DNA of 64,000 nt from Taklimakanibacter sp049323275 (lineage in GTDB: Bacteria > Pseudomonadota > Alphaproteobacteria > Rhizobiales > Aestuariivirgaceae): contig JBMOOM010000043.1 of the NCBI GenBank assembly GCA_049323275.1, positions 40,501-104,500 on the forward strand, read 5' to 3'. Of the stretch, positions 18,102-26,476 are shown one piece after another. The translations under genes were made by a program, and so were the position numbers. Within the stretch, counting starts at the first letter, position 1. Each line of letters begins with the position of its first letter. The notes below the pieces were generated by a model. The model had not been told where the DNA came from, searched no databases, and saw nothing but the letters and a program-made list of their open reading frames with translations.

Positions 18102-19262
18102 TCAGTCGTCATTCACCCGCCAGAGCGCGGCGGCGGGACTTCGCACCGTCACCGCGAGACCCGGATGCAGGCGTTCGGCGATCGCATCGCTGGCGCGCAG
18201 ACGTGCGATGAGGGAGCCGAGACCGGTCTCGAGGCGCACCCGGTAGTCGGTTCCGACAAAGGTGATGCCGCTGACGCGGCCGGAGAGAGCGAGACCGTCA
18301 TCGGTCGCGGCATCGGCGCGGTCATCGAGCGTCACATGCTCGGGACGCAAGGCGATGAACGCGTCGCCGGCATCGCCGGCGCCGCCGACGCGCAGGCGTC
18401 GCCCGGCGAGCTCGACGATATTCGCTGCGCCGTCGCGCATCAGGCAGCGGCCTTTGAGGATATTGCTCTCGCCGAGGAAATTGGCGACGAAACGGCTGAC
18501 CGGTCGGCGATAAATCTCGGCCGGCGCGCCCGTCTGAACGATGCGCCCGGCGCGCATGACGACGACGCGGTCCGACATCGACATGGCTTCCTCCTGGTCA
18601 TGGGTGACGCAGATGAAAGTGGTGCCGAGGCGCTGATGCAGGACCTTCAGCTCCTCCTGGAGGCTCGCGCGCAATTGCCGGTCGAGCGCGCCCAGCGGCT
18701 CGTCGAGGAGCAGCACCTTGGGATCGAAGACGATGGCGCGCGCCAGCGCGACACGCTGCTGCTGGCCGCCCGACAGCATCTTGGGGAGACGGTCCGCCAG
18801 GCCCGTCATATCGACGAGATCGAGGGCGGCCTCGACCTTGCGGCGAATGACTTCCGTCCGCTCGCGCCGGACGCTCAGCGGAAAGGCGACATTGTCGAAG
18901 ACGCTCAGATGCGGAAACAGCGCATAACCCTGGAAGACCATGCCGAAATTGCGCTTCTCGGGAAGCAGCGGGGCGATGTCGGCGCCATCGAGCAGGATCT
19001 CTCCGGCGCTGGCGGTGACGAAGCCGGCCAGCATCATCAGCAGGGTCGTCTTGCCCGAGCCCGAGGGCCCGAGAAGGGTCAGGAACTCGCCATTGCGGAT
19101 GGCGAGCGAGACGTCGTCCACCGCGGCGACGGCCCCATAATGTTTCGCCACATGACGGAGGTGGAGAAGATCCGGCGCCGCCGGCGCGGCGCGAGGCTTT
19201 TCGGCCGGTGCCGCTTCGCCGCCGGGGCTCGCCTCATAATTTCTGGATGTCATGGCGGCCAT
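18102..19262 (-). CDS. Spermidine/putrescine-type ABC ATPase (PotA-like)
   Basis: About 386 residues: ABC domain with Walker A GPSGSGKTT, Q-loop VFQGYALFPHL, signature LSGGQQQR, Walker B LLLDEPLGALD and switch His (CVTHDQEEA), followed by a C-terminal TOBE domain (about 290-380). The N-terminus has a Pro/Ala/Glu-rich extension of about 30 residues. I set the start at ATG 19262, which has GGGAG just upstream; an in-frame TTG at 19319 lies inside the apparent operator region. First gene of the operon. Confidence 0.92.
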   Translation of the reverse strand: MAAMTSRNYEASPGGEAAPAEKPRAAPAAPDLLHLRHVAKHYGAVAAVDDVSLAIRNGEFLTLLGPSGSGKTTLLMMLAGFVTASAGEILLDGADIAPLLPEKRNFGMVFQGYALFPHLSVFDNVAFPLSVRRERTEVIRRKVEAALDLVDMTGLADRLPKMLSGGQQQRVALARAIVFDPKVLLLDEPLGALDRQLRASLQEELKVLHQRLGTTFICVTHDQEEAMSMSDRVVVMRAGRIVQTGAPAEIYRRPVSRFVANFLGESNILKGRCLMRDGAANIVELAGRRLRVGGAGDAGDAFIALRPEHVTLDDRADAATDDGLALSGRVSGITFVGTDYRVRLETGLGSLIARLRASDAIAERLHPGLAVTVRSPAAALWRVNDD

Positions 19263-19322
19263 TGCACTCCCGCTCCGGGCTGCAGGCGCCGGAAAGATGG
19301 GGAGGACTCTATTATCCAATAT

Positions 19323-19340
19323 AAGATTGTCAATAATCTT
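19323..19340. promoter_or_regulatory. GntR-type operator candidate between divergent operons
   Basis: Inverted repeat AAGATT-GTCAAT-AATCTT, with a nested ATTGTCAAT palindrome, in an AT-rich block between the polyamine-type operon and the FAD oxidoreductase-GntR pair. FCD-type GntR proteins bind short AT-rich palindromes in such positions. Assignment to the GntR protein at 20550 is inference. Confidence 0.5.
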
Positions 19341-19395
19341 GTATATAAGTTTGGTCGCTTGCTAATATTATTTCTCCGCCTAGAAAGTGTGCTCC

Positions 19396-20553
19396 ATGGA
19401 GTCTTCAACCGGTATCGAAAAGGCTGATGTCGTCGTCATCGGCGCCGGGATCATCGGCCTCGCCGTGGCGCGGGCGCTGGCGCTGGCGGGGCGCGAGGTT
19501 CTGGTGCTGGAGGCGCGCAACGCCATCGGCACCGGGACCAGCTCGCGCAATTCCGAGGTCATCCATGCCGGCATCTATTATCCGCAAGGCTCGCTGAAGG
19601 CCGAGCTCTGCGTCCAGGGCCGCAAGCTGCTCTATCATTACTGCGCCGAACGCCGCATCGCTCATCGGCGGCTGGGCAAGCTGATCGTCGCGGCGCGATC
19701 CGAGATCGAGGCGCTCAGGCGGCTGCAGGATTTCGCCCGTCGGAACGGCGTCTTCGATCTCGTCTGGCTCGACGCGAAAGAGGCGCGCGCAAAAGAACCG
19801 GAGATCGAATGCGAGGCCGCCCTCTTCTCGCCCGCGACCGGCATCGTCGACGTGCATGAGCTGATGCTTTCCTACCGGGGCGATCTCGAGAATCACGGCG
19901 GCGTCGTCGCCTTCAATGCCGAGGTCCTGGCGGCGCGCGCGGTCGCCGACGGCTTCCGTCTCACTGTCGAGAGCGGCGGGCCTTTCGAGCTGCACTGCCG
20001 GAGCCTCGTCAATTGCGCCGGGCTCGGCGCGCAGGATCTCGCCCGCCGCATGGACGGCCTCGATCCCGATACAATTCCGCGGCTTCGTCTCGCCAAGGGC
20101 AATTATTTCCGACTGGCGACGAAGTCGCCATTCCGCCATCTGGTCTATCCGATGCCGGCGCAAGGCGGCCTCGGCGTCCATCTCACCCTCGATCTCGGCG
20201 GCCAGGCGCGTTTCGGTCCCGATGTCGAATGGGTCGAGACCATCGACTACAAGGTGAGCGAGGCCAAGCGGGCGGATTTCGAGGCGTCGATCCGGCAGTA
20301 CTGGCCGTCCTTGCCCGACGGCGCGATCTTTCCCGATTATTGCGGCATCCGGCCCAAGCTGCATGGTCCCGGCGAGCCCGCCGCCGATTTCGTCATCCAG
20401 GGCGAGGCCGTCCATGGCGTGGCGGGCCTCGTCAATCTCTATGGCATCGAATCGCCCGGACTCACCTCCTCGCTCGCCATCGCCGCCCGGGCCGCAGGCT
20501 TGATCGCGGGGCGGACAACCGGTGCGGAATCGCCTAATCTGGCGCCATCATGA
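19396..20553 (+). CDS. FAD-dependent oxidoreductase, L-2-hydroxyglutarate oxidase-like
   Basis: About 385 residues of the DAO/LhgO type. It begins with an FAD-binding Rossmann motif (VVVIGAGIIGLAVARALA) followed by the family segments SSRNSEVIHAGIYYPQGSLK and FGPDVEW, and a C-terminal dinucleotide-fold return (GIESPGLTSSLAIA). L-2-hydroxyglutarate oxidases of this shape oxidise 2-hydroxy acids and pass electrons to oxygen or quinone. ATG 19396 is used; a GTG 9 bp upstream is possible. It shares a divergent promoter region with the polyamine-type ABC operon, so it may act on the imported compound. Confidence 0.82.
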   Translation: MESSTGIEKADVVVIGAGIIGLAVARALALAGREVLVLEARNAIGTGTSSRNSEVIHAGIYYPQGSLKAELCVQGRKLLYHYCAERRIAHRRLGKLIVAARSEIEALRRLQDFARRNGVFDLVWLDAKEARAKEPEIECEAALFSPATGIVDVHELMLSYRGDLENHGGVVAFNAEVLAARAVADGFRLTVESGGPFELHCRSLVNCAGLGAQDLARRMDGLDPDTIPRLRLAKGNYFRLATKSPFRHLVYPMPAQGGLGVHLTLDLGGQARFGPDVEWVETIDYKVSEAKRADFEASIRQYWPSLPDGAIFPDYCGIRPKLHGPGEPAADFVIQGEAVHGVAGLVNLYGIESPGLTSSLAIAARAAGLIAGRTTGAESPNLAPS

Positions 20554-21227
20554 CGCAAGCCCTTTCCGAAAAGCCGATGCCCGAGCTGGTCGAGAAGATC
20601 CGGGAGGCCATCATTTTCGGACGCCTGCGCCCGCGCGAGCGCCTGGTCGAGGACGATCTCATCGAGCTTTATGGCTCGACGCGCCATATCGTGCGCACGG
20701 CCATGGCGGCGCTGGAGCAGATGGGCCTCGTCACGCGGAGGCCCAATCGCGGCTATGTGGTGCGCGACTTCTCGGTCGAGGAGGTCAACGAGCTCTACGA
20801 GATGCGCGCCATCCTGCAGGCCGAGGCGGCGCGCCGGGTGCCGATGCCGGCGCCTCAGGCGCTGCTCGGCCGGCTCGAGGAGATCCACGCCGAATATTCG
20901 CGCTCCGTCGACGCGCTCGACCTCAAGCGCACCACCGAGCTCAACAACCTCTTCCACGAGGTGCTCTATGGCGCCTGCAACAACCGCTATCTCGCCGAGA
21001 TGATCGATCATTTCTGGTCGCGCACCACCGCCATCCGCTGCTACGCGATCGGCGACCCGCAGATGCTCGACCAGTCGCGCCTCGAGCACCGCGCCATCAT
21101 CGATGCGCTGTCCCGCGGCGACCGCGACGCCTTCGTGACGCTCTGCGTCAGCCACATCTATCCGGCGCTCGAAGCCTATAAGCGCGCCCATGGCGGCTGG
21201 CAGGCGACGGCGCGGCTGGCGGTGTAG
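20550..21227 (+). CDS. GntR-family regulator, FCD subfamily
   Basis: A 225-residue protein with N-terminal winged helix (residues 10-75; IIFGRLRPRERLVEDDLIEL, then STRHIVRTAMAALEQMGLVT) and C-terminal FCD all-helical domain with candidate metal-binding histidines (NLFHEVLYG, LEHRAIIDAL, VSHIYPAL). Starts inside the oxidoreductase stop (ATGA, 20550-20553). It probably controls both divergent units in response to a carboxylate or related ligand. Confidence 0.9.
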   Translation: MTQALSEKPMPELVEKIREAIIFGRLRPRERLVEDDLIELYGSTRHIVRTAMAALEQMGLVTRRPNRGYVVRDFSVEEVNELYEMRAILQAEAARRVPMPAPQALLGRLEEIHAEYSRSVDALDLKRTTELNNLFHEVLYGACNNRYLAEMIDHFWSRTTAIRCYAIGDPQMLDQSRLEHRAIIDALSRGDRDAFVTLCVSHIYPALEAYKRAHGGWQATARLAV

Positions 21228-21233
21228 AAGTCG

Positions 21234-22055
21234 CTACCTCAGACATTCCTCGAAAAACGCCGCCGCCGCGTCGAGGATCGGGCCCTGGCCGACATGGGCG
21301 ACCCCCGGCACCACATCGAGCCGGGACCTGATCCCGTGATCGGCGAGATTGCCGCGCAGCGTCTCGAGCCGTTCGCGCCGGTTGCGTCCGGCGTCATTGG
21401 CGCCCGCCATCCAGCCGGGACTGTCTTCCGCCATGGCCATGCCTTGCGTGCCCGTGTCGTCCGCCCCGATGATCAGCTGTACCTTGACCTCGCGCAGGGC
21501 GGCGACATCGATGCCGCGGCCGAAGCGGCGCGCGACATCGGCGGTGCCGACCCACCAGGGCCGCGTGTCGTCCAGCAGCGTGATCCGTCCGGGCGCCCCG
21601 ATCGACACCGCCCAGAGCCTTCCGGGATGCAGATAATAGAAGCGGTGGACGAACTGGCCGCCGCCCGAGAAGCCATGCATGACGGCGCGCCGGAAGCGGA
21701 TCCGGTAGCGCGCCTCGATCTCCGCCATCATGGCGATGAGCAGCAGGTCGTAGCGCAGGCCGCGAAAGTCGATGAATTTGTAGTTGTCGACCTCTCCGGG
21801 CGTGATGATGCCGATCGGAAACAAGGGCGCCAGCACGAAACAGCGAAGCTTGCGGGCAAGCCCGGAGAAACCGTCGCGATAGGCCATCGCCGGCCGGTCC
21901 GAGCCATGCACCGCGATGATGACGTCGAATTCCTGCACCGCCTCGGCATCCGGACGATAGGCCTCGGGCACATGCAGCGCGTAGCTGAAACGCTGATCGG
22001 CCTGAAGGGCGATCAGCCCGGTATCATCGAGCTCAAAAACCGAAAGGCGAGGCAT
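21234..22055 (-). CDS. Alpha/beta hydrolase, esterase/PHB-depolymerase-like
   Basis: About 273 residues. Oxyanion motif AVHGSDRP (H50-G51), nucleophile elbow MHGFSGGGQF (S130), late Asp candidate in IIGADDTGTQ and His in GVAHVGQGP. No signal peptide at the chosen ATG 22055, so cytosolic. Sequence upstream of this ATG remains open but has no coding character. It converges with the GntR gene, leaving only 6 bp between stops. Substrate unknown. Confidence 0.75.
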   Translation of the reverse strand: MPRLSVFELDDTGLIALQADQRFSYALHVPEAYRPDAEAVQEFDVIIAVHGSDRPAMAYRDGFSGLARKLRCFVLAPLFPIGIITPGEVDNYKFIDFRGLRYDLLLIAMMAEIEARYRIRFRRAVMHGFSGGGQFVHRFYYLHPGRLWAVSIGAPGRITLLDDTRPWWVGTADVARRFGRGIDVAALREVKVQLIIGADDTGTQGMAMAEDSPGWMAGANDAGRNRRERLETLRGNLADHGIRSRLDVVPGVAHVGQGPILDAAAAFFEECLR

Positions 22056-22535
22056 GGAAAGTCCGACCACGGCGAGGATGCCCCGCTCTATAGCATGTCG
22101 CCGAAATGTCAAAACGGCACATGGGCTTATCGCCATCCCACGTCTCGCGCATCCTGGTCCCTGCCCGCCGCCCTGATCCTGCCTGCTCGGAGAAAGGCTC
22201 ATCTCACGCCCCAGCGCCGGAACGGGCCGAAGACCGGCTTCAGGCCGGCGCCTTTCTTGCAATTTTCCCAGTATTTACGCTCTATCCGATTTGAGGCCTG
22301 TCGGATGAGCGGGAGCCACCGCCGCCTCAACCGCGCAGTAAAGAATGAACGAAACCTTTCCCGGCGTTTGGCAATTTAAACAAAGCTTGCGGCGCTACAA
22401 CTTATGCGCGCGTCGTATATTCGACTTGAACGTTCAACGCGCTTGATTGATGGGCAATCATTGAACTATTGTCACAGTATACCGGGGGCACTGACTAAGC
22501 CGGGGACGGCAACGCCGAGCTTGGGAGGTGTCGGC
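22056..22535. promoter_or_regulatory. Intergenic region before the histidine kinase, with palindromes
   Basis: 480 bp without a supported gene. It contains a perfect 12-bp palindrome TTGAACGTTCAA (22426-22437) and TGATTG-N5-CAATCA (22444-22460), and then a weak promoter-like TTGATT/TATTGT pair. The reading frame of the kinase stays open from ATG 22404, but these palindromes and the lack of a ribosome-binding site there suggest leader DNA rather than coding sequence. Confidence 0.45.
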
Positions 22536-23954
22536 TTGCGCTTGACGCTCGAGACAATTGAGTCATTGAACGTCGTCCCGGAGGCAATCATCAGATTGCT
22601 GCGCTTCGTTCCTTTGGCTGCATTGCTGACGGCCGCGATCGCGCCCGCGGCATGGGCGATGGAAAGGCTGACGCCCGGCCCGCTTCTCCTCGCCGCCTGG
22701 CATACCACAGCCGGCAGTTTCCTGGTCATTCTTCTGATCGTCGCAGGCCTTTGCTATCTCGTCCTCAAATTCCATCGCGAGGTCAAAAGCCGGCGCAAGG
22801 CCGAACAGGCCGCCAATGACAGCCGCGACCAGATCGAGATATCGGTGGCCGCAGCCAATCTGGGACTATGGGACTGGGATCCGGTCACCGACACGGTGTG
22901 GACCTCCGAACATTGCCGCACCATGCTGGGGCTCACCGGCGGCGCGACGATGCCGCGCGAGCGATTTCTCGACTGCCTGCAGGGCGAGGAACGGGCTTTG
23001 GCGGAAACGCGAATGAGGGAGGCCATGGCCACCGGCCGGCAATGCGAGGCGGAATACAGCCTCCCGCAGCCGGACGGCTCGGTGCAGTGGATCGCCTCGC
23101 GGGCGACACCGCGCAGCCGGCGCGGCGGCAAGCCGGATCACCTGCTGGGCGTGCTCATGGACATCACGTCGCGCAAGCAGGTGGAGCAGGAGGCGATCGA
23201 GCAGCGCAAGCAGCTGACCCATCTCACCCGCGTGTCGGTTCTGGGCGCGCTTTCGGGCGCCCTCGCCCATGAGCTGAACCAGCCCCTGACCGCCATCCTC
23301 AGCAACGCCCAGGCGGCGCGCCGCATCCTTTCGCACAAGCGCTACGACATCGCCGAGATCCGCCAGATCCTCGAAGACATCATGGCCGACAATATGCGCG
23401 CCGGCGACATCATCAGCCATCTGCGCTCGCTGCTGCGCAAGGACGAGATGGCGCGCCGCCCGGTCGACATGAATCAGCTCATCGACACGGTGCTCGCCTT
23501 CTCCAAGAGCGATCTCGTCCTCAAGGGCGTGCGCGTCACCAAGGATTTCTGCACCGACTGCGCCCGGATCGAGGGCGACCCGGTGCAGCTGCAGCAGGTG
23601 CTGCTCAATCTCTTCGTCAATGCCGGCGAAGCGATGGGCCAGATGCCCGCCTCGGAGAAATCGCTGCATATCGTCACCGAGAAGACCGGTGACGGGCGCC
23701 TGCGCGTCTCCGTCACCGATACCGGCGAGGGCATTTCCGACAACAATCTGCAATTCCTGTTCGAGCCGTTCCATACGACCAAGGCGCTGGGCCTCGGCCT
23801 CGGCCTGCCGATCTGCAACTGGATCATCATGGCGCATGGCGGCCAGCTCTTCGCGCAGGGCAATCCCGGCGGCGGCGCGACCTTTTCCTTCGAACTCCCT
23901 ATACCTGCAGTGGTGAAGAATGCGGACACCGAATCCTCTCGTGTATTTGGTTGA
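22536..23954 (+). CDS. PAS-domain sensor histidine kinase (FixL-like)
   Basis: About 472 residues. Two hydrophobic segments near the N-terminus (about 20-40 and 50-75), one PAS domain (about 90-215, no evident heme-binding His seen), HisKA with phosphoacceptor H245 in ALAHELNQPL, and HATPase_c with N-box (LLNLFVNAGEAM), DTGEGI and GLGLGLPI. TTG 22536 is preferred because GGGAGG precedes it by about 8 bp; ATG 22404 is the alternative. It overlaps the response-regulator gene by 35 bp, so the two form a cognate pair. Confidence 0.88.
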   Translation: MRLTLETIESLNVVPEAIIRLLRFVPLAALLTAAIAPAAWAMERLTPGPLLLAAWHTTAGSFLVILLIVAGLCYLVLKFHREVKSRRKAEQAANDSRDQIEISVAAANLGLWDWDPVTDTVWTSEHCRTMLGLTGGATMPRERFLDCLQGEERALAETRMREAMATGRQCEAEYSLPQPDGSVQWIASRATPRSRRGGKPDHLLGVLMDITSRKQVEQEAIEQRKQLTHLTRVSVLGALSGALAHELNQPLTAILSNAQAARRILSHKRYDIAEIRQILEDIMADNMRAGDIISHLRSLLRKDEMARRPVDMNQLIDTVLAFSKSDLVLKGVRVTKDFCTDCARIEGDPVQLQQVLLNLFVNAGEAMGQMPASEKSLHIVTEKTGDGRLRVSVTDTGEGISDNNLQFLFEPFHTTKALGLGLGLPICNWIIMAHGGQLFAQGNPGGGATFSFELPIPAVVKNADTESSRVFG

Positions 23955-24573
23955 CGACGACCCGTCGGTTCTGCGCGCGGTGAAGCGGCTGCTCACCGCC
24001 GACGGCTTCGATACCAGGGCCTATAGCGATCCGGCGCTGTTCCTCGCCGAGCACGACCCCGAGACGCCGGGCTGCATCCTGCTCGACATGGCCATGCCGG
24101 GCATCACCGGCATCGACATCCAGAGCAAGCTCGCCGGCGCGCCGCATGGCAAGCCGGTGATCTTCATCTCGGGGGAAAGAAATGTCCCGGCGACGATCAC
24201 GGCGCTGAAAGGCGGCGCCGTGGACTTCCTGCTCAAGCCCTTCGATGAAACGGTGCTGCTCACCGCTGTGCGCGCCGCCATCGCGCGCGACGCGGCCAAT
24301 CGCGAGGTGGAGGCCGAGGCCGGCGACATCACCGCGCGTCTCGCGGGCCTCACCCCGCGCGAGCGCGCCGTCTTCGCCCGCGTCATCGCCGGACGCCTCA
24401 ACAAGCAGATCGCCGCCGATCTCCGGATCGTCGAGAAGACGGTCAAGGTCCATCGCGCCCGGGTGATGAAGAAGATGGGCGTGCGCTCGCTCGCCGAGCT
24501 GGTGCGGCTCGCCTATAAATATGGTCTGGCCGACGAGGCCGAAGGCATCTCAGAAGGAAAAGGCGGCGCCTAA
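23920..24573 (+). CDS. FixJ/NarL-type response regulator
   Basis: A 217-residue protein: receiver domain (residues 7-120; D13/D14, phosphoacceptor D56 in ILLDMAMPG, K106 in LLKPF) and LuxR-type helix-turn-helix (about 145-208; LTPRERAVFARVIAGRLNKQ, then VEKTVKVHRARVMKKMG). Translationally coupled to the kinase. It is the only full response regulator near the six 18-bp palindromes at 25.4-34.1 kb and so the first candidate to bind them. Its end overlaps the convergent beta-barrel gene by 24 bp. Confidence 0.9.
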   Translation: MRTPNPLVYLVDDDPSVLRAVKRLLTADGFDTRAYSDPALFLAEHDPETPGCILLDMAMPGITGIDIQSKLAGAPHGKPVIFISGERNVPATITALKGGAVDFLLKPFDETVLLTAVRAAIARDAANREVEAEAGDITARLAGLTPRERAVFARVIAGRLNKQIAADLRIVEKTVKVHRARVMKKMGVRSLAELVRLAYKYGLADEAEGISEGKGGA

Positions 24574-25320
24574 TATCGGGCCATGCTCGGTGACGTCGAA
24601 CTTGAAATCGTCATTCTGATAGTCGACGCTCAGAGCGCGATAGCCGGCGATGATCGAAACGGTGTCGCTGATCTCATAGCCGATGCCCCCCATCGCGTCC
24701 CAGGCGAAGTCGGATGAGACGCCGAAACCGCCGATCATGCCCCAGCCGGTGAGAAAGAAATCGGGAGTCAGATTGGCCCTGCCCCGGAGCCCGACCATGG
24801 GATCGATCCAGTCCTCGCCATCGCTGCGCGAGAGATCGAGCTGCGCCCCCGACAGGTCGACATCGGTCGAGACCGCCCAGTAGCGACCGCCCGCCAGGAT
24901 ATCCAGGCTGCCGCCCTCCCCTTCCAAGAGGCGGTATTCCGCGGCGAGCAGCGCGCTGAAGGTTTCGCTGGTGAGCTCGACATCGGCATCGATGCGCCGC
25001 GTCTCGACGCCCTCATCCGCCGAGAGCTTCACATACATGATGTCGCCGAGCACGCCGAACGAGCCGTTGCGCGCCTCGACCACGCCCATCGCGCCGAAAT
25101 CGAGATTGCGGAAGATATCACTGAAGCTGGCGTCGATCTCGACATCCGGCAGGCCGAACTGGCCGACCTCGCCGTCCATCCCGGCAGCCCAGAAATAGGG
25201 CGCGACCGTGAAGGTCCAGCCGCTTTCGGGCGTATAGTCCGGCACGACGATATCGGCCGCGAAAGCCGGGCTCGCGCCGGCGAGAAGCAGGGCGGTCAGG
25301 GCGGCAATGTGTTTTCTCAT
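24550..25320 (-). CDS. Predicted outer-membrane beta-barrel protein
   Basis: About 256 residues: signal peptide (MRKHIAALTALLLAGASPAFA), then repeating amphipathic strands and the C-terminal Phe typical of outer-membrane proteins (GPILGAAFSF). The pattern GWTFTVAPYFWAAGMDGEVG is typical of small uncharacterised proteobacterial barrels. ATG 25320 has GGGAGAG upstream. The gene faces away from the palindrome-bearing region 25321-25639; site 1 lies about 124 bp before its start. Confidence 0.78.
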   Translation of the reverse strand: MRKHIAALTALLLAGASPAFAADIVVPDYTPESGWTFTVAPYFWAAGMDGEVGQFGLPDVEIDASFSDIFRNLDFGAMGVVEARNGSFGVLGDIMYVKLSADEGVETRRIDADVELTSETFSALLAAEYRLLEGEGGSLDILAGGRYWAVSTDVDLSGAQLDLSRSDGEDWIDPMVGLRGRANLTPDFFLTGWGMIGGFGVSSDFAWDAMGGIGYEISDTVSIIAGYRALSVDYQNDDFKFDVTEHGPILGAAFSF

Positions 25321-25444
25321 ACGCTCTCCCTGGAATATATCGCCATGTCTCACTCCACGCCGAGCCTCAGGCGAAGGAGATCATGCCACATTTCCGGAAC
25401 CAAATCGACCTGCTCAGAATCGAATGAATTCGCCGGGCTGAATA

Positions 25445-25462
25445 GTTGGACCAAGGGCCCGA
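25445..25462. promoter_or_regulatory. FixJ-regulon palindrome, site 1 (degenerate)
   Basis: GTTGGACCAAGGGCCCGA. The left half matches the consensus GTTGGACC-N2-GGTCCAAC and the right half is partly decayed. It lies in the 319-bp divergent region 25321-25639, which contains no gene I can support. Confidence 0.55.
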
Positions 25463-25570
25463 TGTTCCGGGCATCGACACGCTCGTTTGCCGACCATCTT
25501 CGGTGGAGACGCCTTCCACCTCTCCTTCGGAAAGGAATGACGGCTCTCGCGGATGCTCACGATGCATCTG

Positions 25571-25588
25571 GTTGGGCTTTGGTCCAAC
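25571..25588. promoter_or_regulatory. FixJ-regulon palindrome, site 2
   Basis: GTTGGGCTTTGGTCCAAC, a near-palindrome that ends 51 bp before the beta-barrel 'transporter' start at 25640. Same half-sites as at 29679, 31261, 33031 and 34105. Confidence 0.65.
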
Positions 25589-25639
25589 TATCACCGGTTT
25601 GATCACGTGCTTAAGCTTACGATACTGGGTGGGTAGCCG

Positions 25640-26464
25640 ATGGGGGAAGGCATGAACCGGACGTCGCTTGCCGGTTTGACAGGTGTACTTGCGATAGGTT
25701 TGGTTTCTGCCGCTTCAGCGCAAGAAGCGCATGACAGCGCCGATCTCGCCAAGAAGCTCAACAATCCCGTCGCCGCCATGATCAGCGTGCCGTTCCAGTT
25801 CAATTATGATTCGGAGATCGGCCCCGAACGCGACGGCGAGCGCATCCAGATGAATCTCCAGCCGGTCGTTCCCATTGCGCTCAACGACGACTGGAACATG
25901 ATCTCGCGCACCATCCTGCCGGTCATCGACCAGAAGGATATCTTCCCGGGCGCCGGCAGCCAGTTCGGGCTCGGCGACACGACCCAGAGCCTGTTTTTCT
26001 CGCCGGCGCATCCGGGCGAGAGCGGCATCGTCTGGGGCCTCGGACCCGCCTTCCTGGTGCCCACCGGCACCGATGAGCGGCTCTCCGCCGAGAAATGGGG
26101 CGCCGGCCCCACCCTCGTGGTGCTCAAGCAGTCGGGCGGCTGGACCTATGGCGCGCTGATGAACCACATCTGGTCCTTCGCCGGCGATTCCGATCGCGAC
26201 GATGTCAGCGCGACCTTCCTGCAGCCGTTCCTCAGCTACACCACGCATGACGCCTGGACCTTCGGCATCAACAGCGAATCGTCCTATGACTGGGAAGCCG
26301 AGCAATGGAGCGTGCCGATCAATGTCACGGTCAGCAAGCTCGTCACCTTCGGCCATCAGCCGGTGAGCCTCGGCGGCGCGGTGCGTTATTGGGCCGACAG
26401 CACGGATGGCGGGCCGCATGGCTTCGGCGCCCGCGCCATCGTCACTTTCCTGTTTCCGAAATAG
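25640..26464 (+). CDS. Outer-membrane 'transporter' barrel (phenol MetA-like family)
   Basis: A 274-residue predicted beta-barrel with a signal peptide (TSLAGLTGVLAIGLVSAASA) and the family pattern NNPVAAMISVPFQFNYDSEI, then repeated strands (GLGDTTQSLFFSP, WGLGPAFLVPTGTD) and a terminal FLFPK. Members are annotated only as outer-membrane transporters. ATG 25640 is used; ATG 25652 is also possible. It forms an operon with the adenylate cyclase 12 bp downstream and lies after palindrome site 2. Confidence 0.78.
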   Translation: MGEGMNRTSLAGLTGVLAIGLVSAASAQEAHDSADLAKKLNNPVAAMISVPFQFNYDSEIGPERDGERIQMNLQPVVPIALNDDWNMISRTILPVIDQKDIFPGAGSQFGLGDTTQSLFFSPAHPGESGIVWGLGPAFLVPTGTDERLSAEKWGAGPTLVVLKQSGGWTYGALMNHIWSFAGDSDRDDVSATFLQPFLSYTTHDAWTFGINSESSYDWEAEQWSVPINVTVSKLVTFGHQPVSLGGAVRYWADSTDGGPHGFGARAIVTFLFPK

Positions 26465-26476
26465 GCCCGGCCCGGA

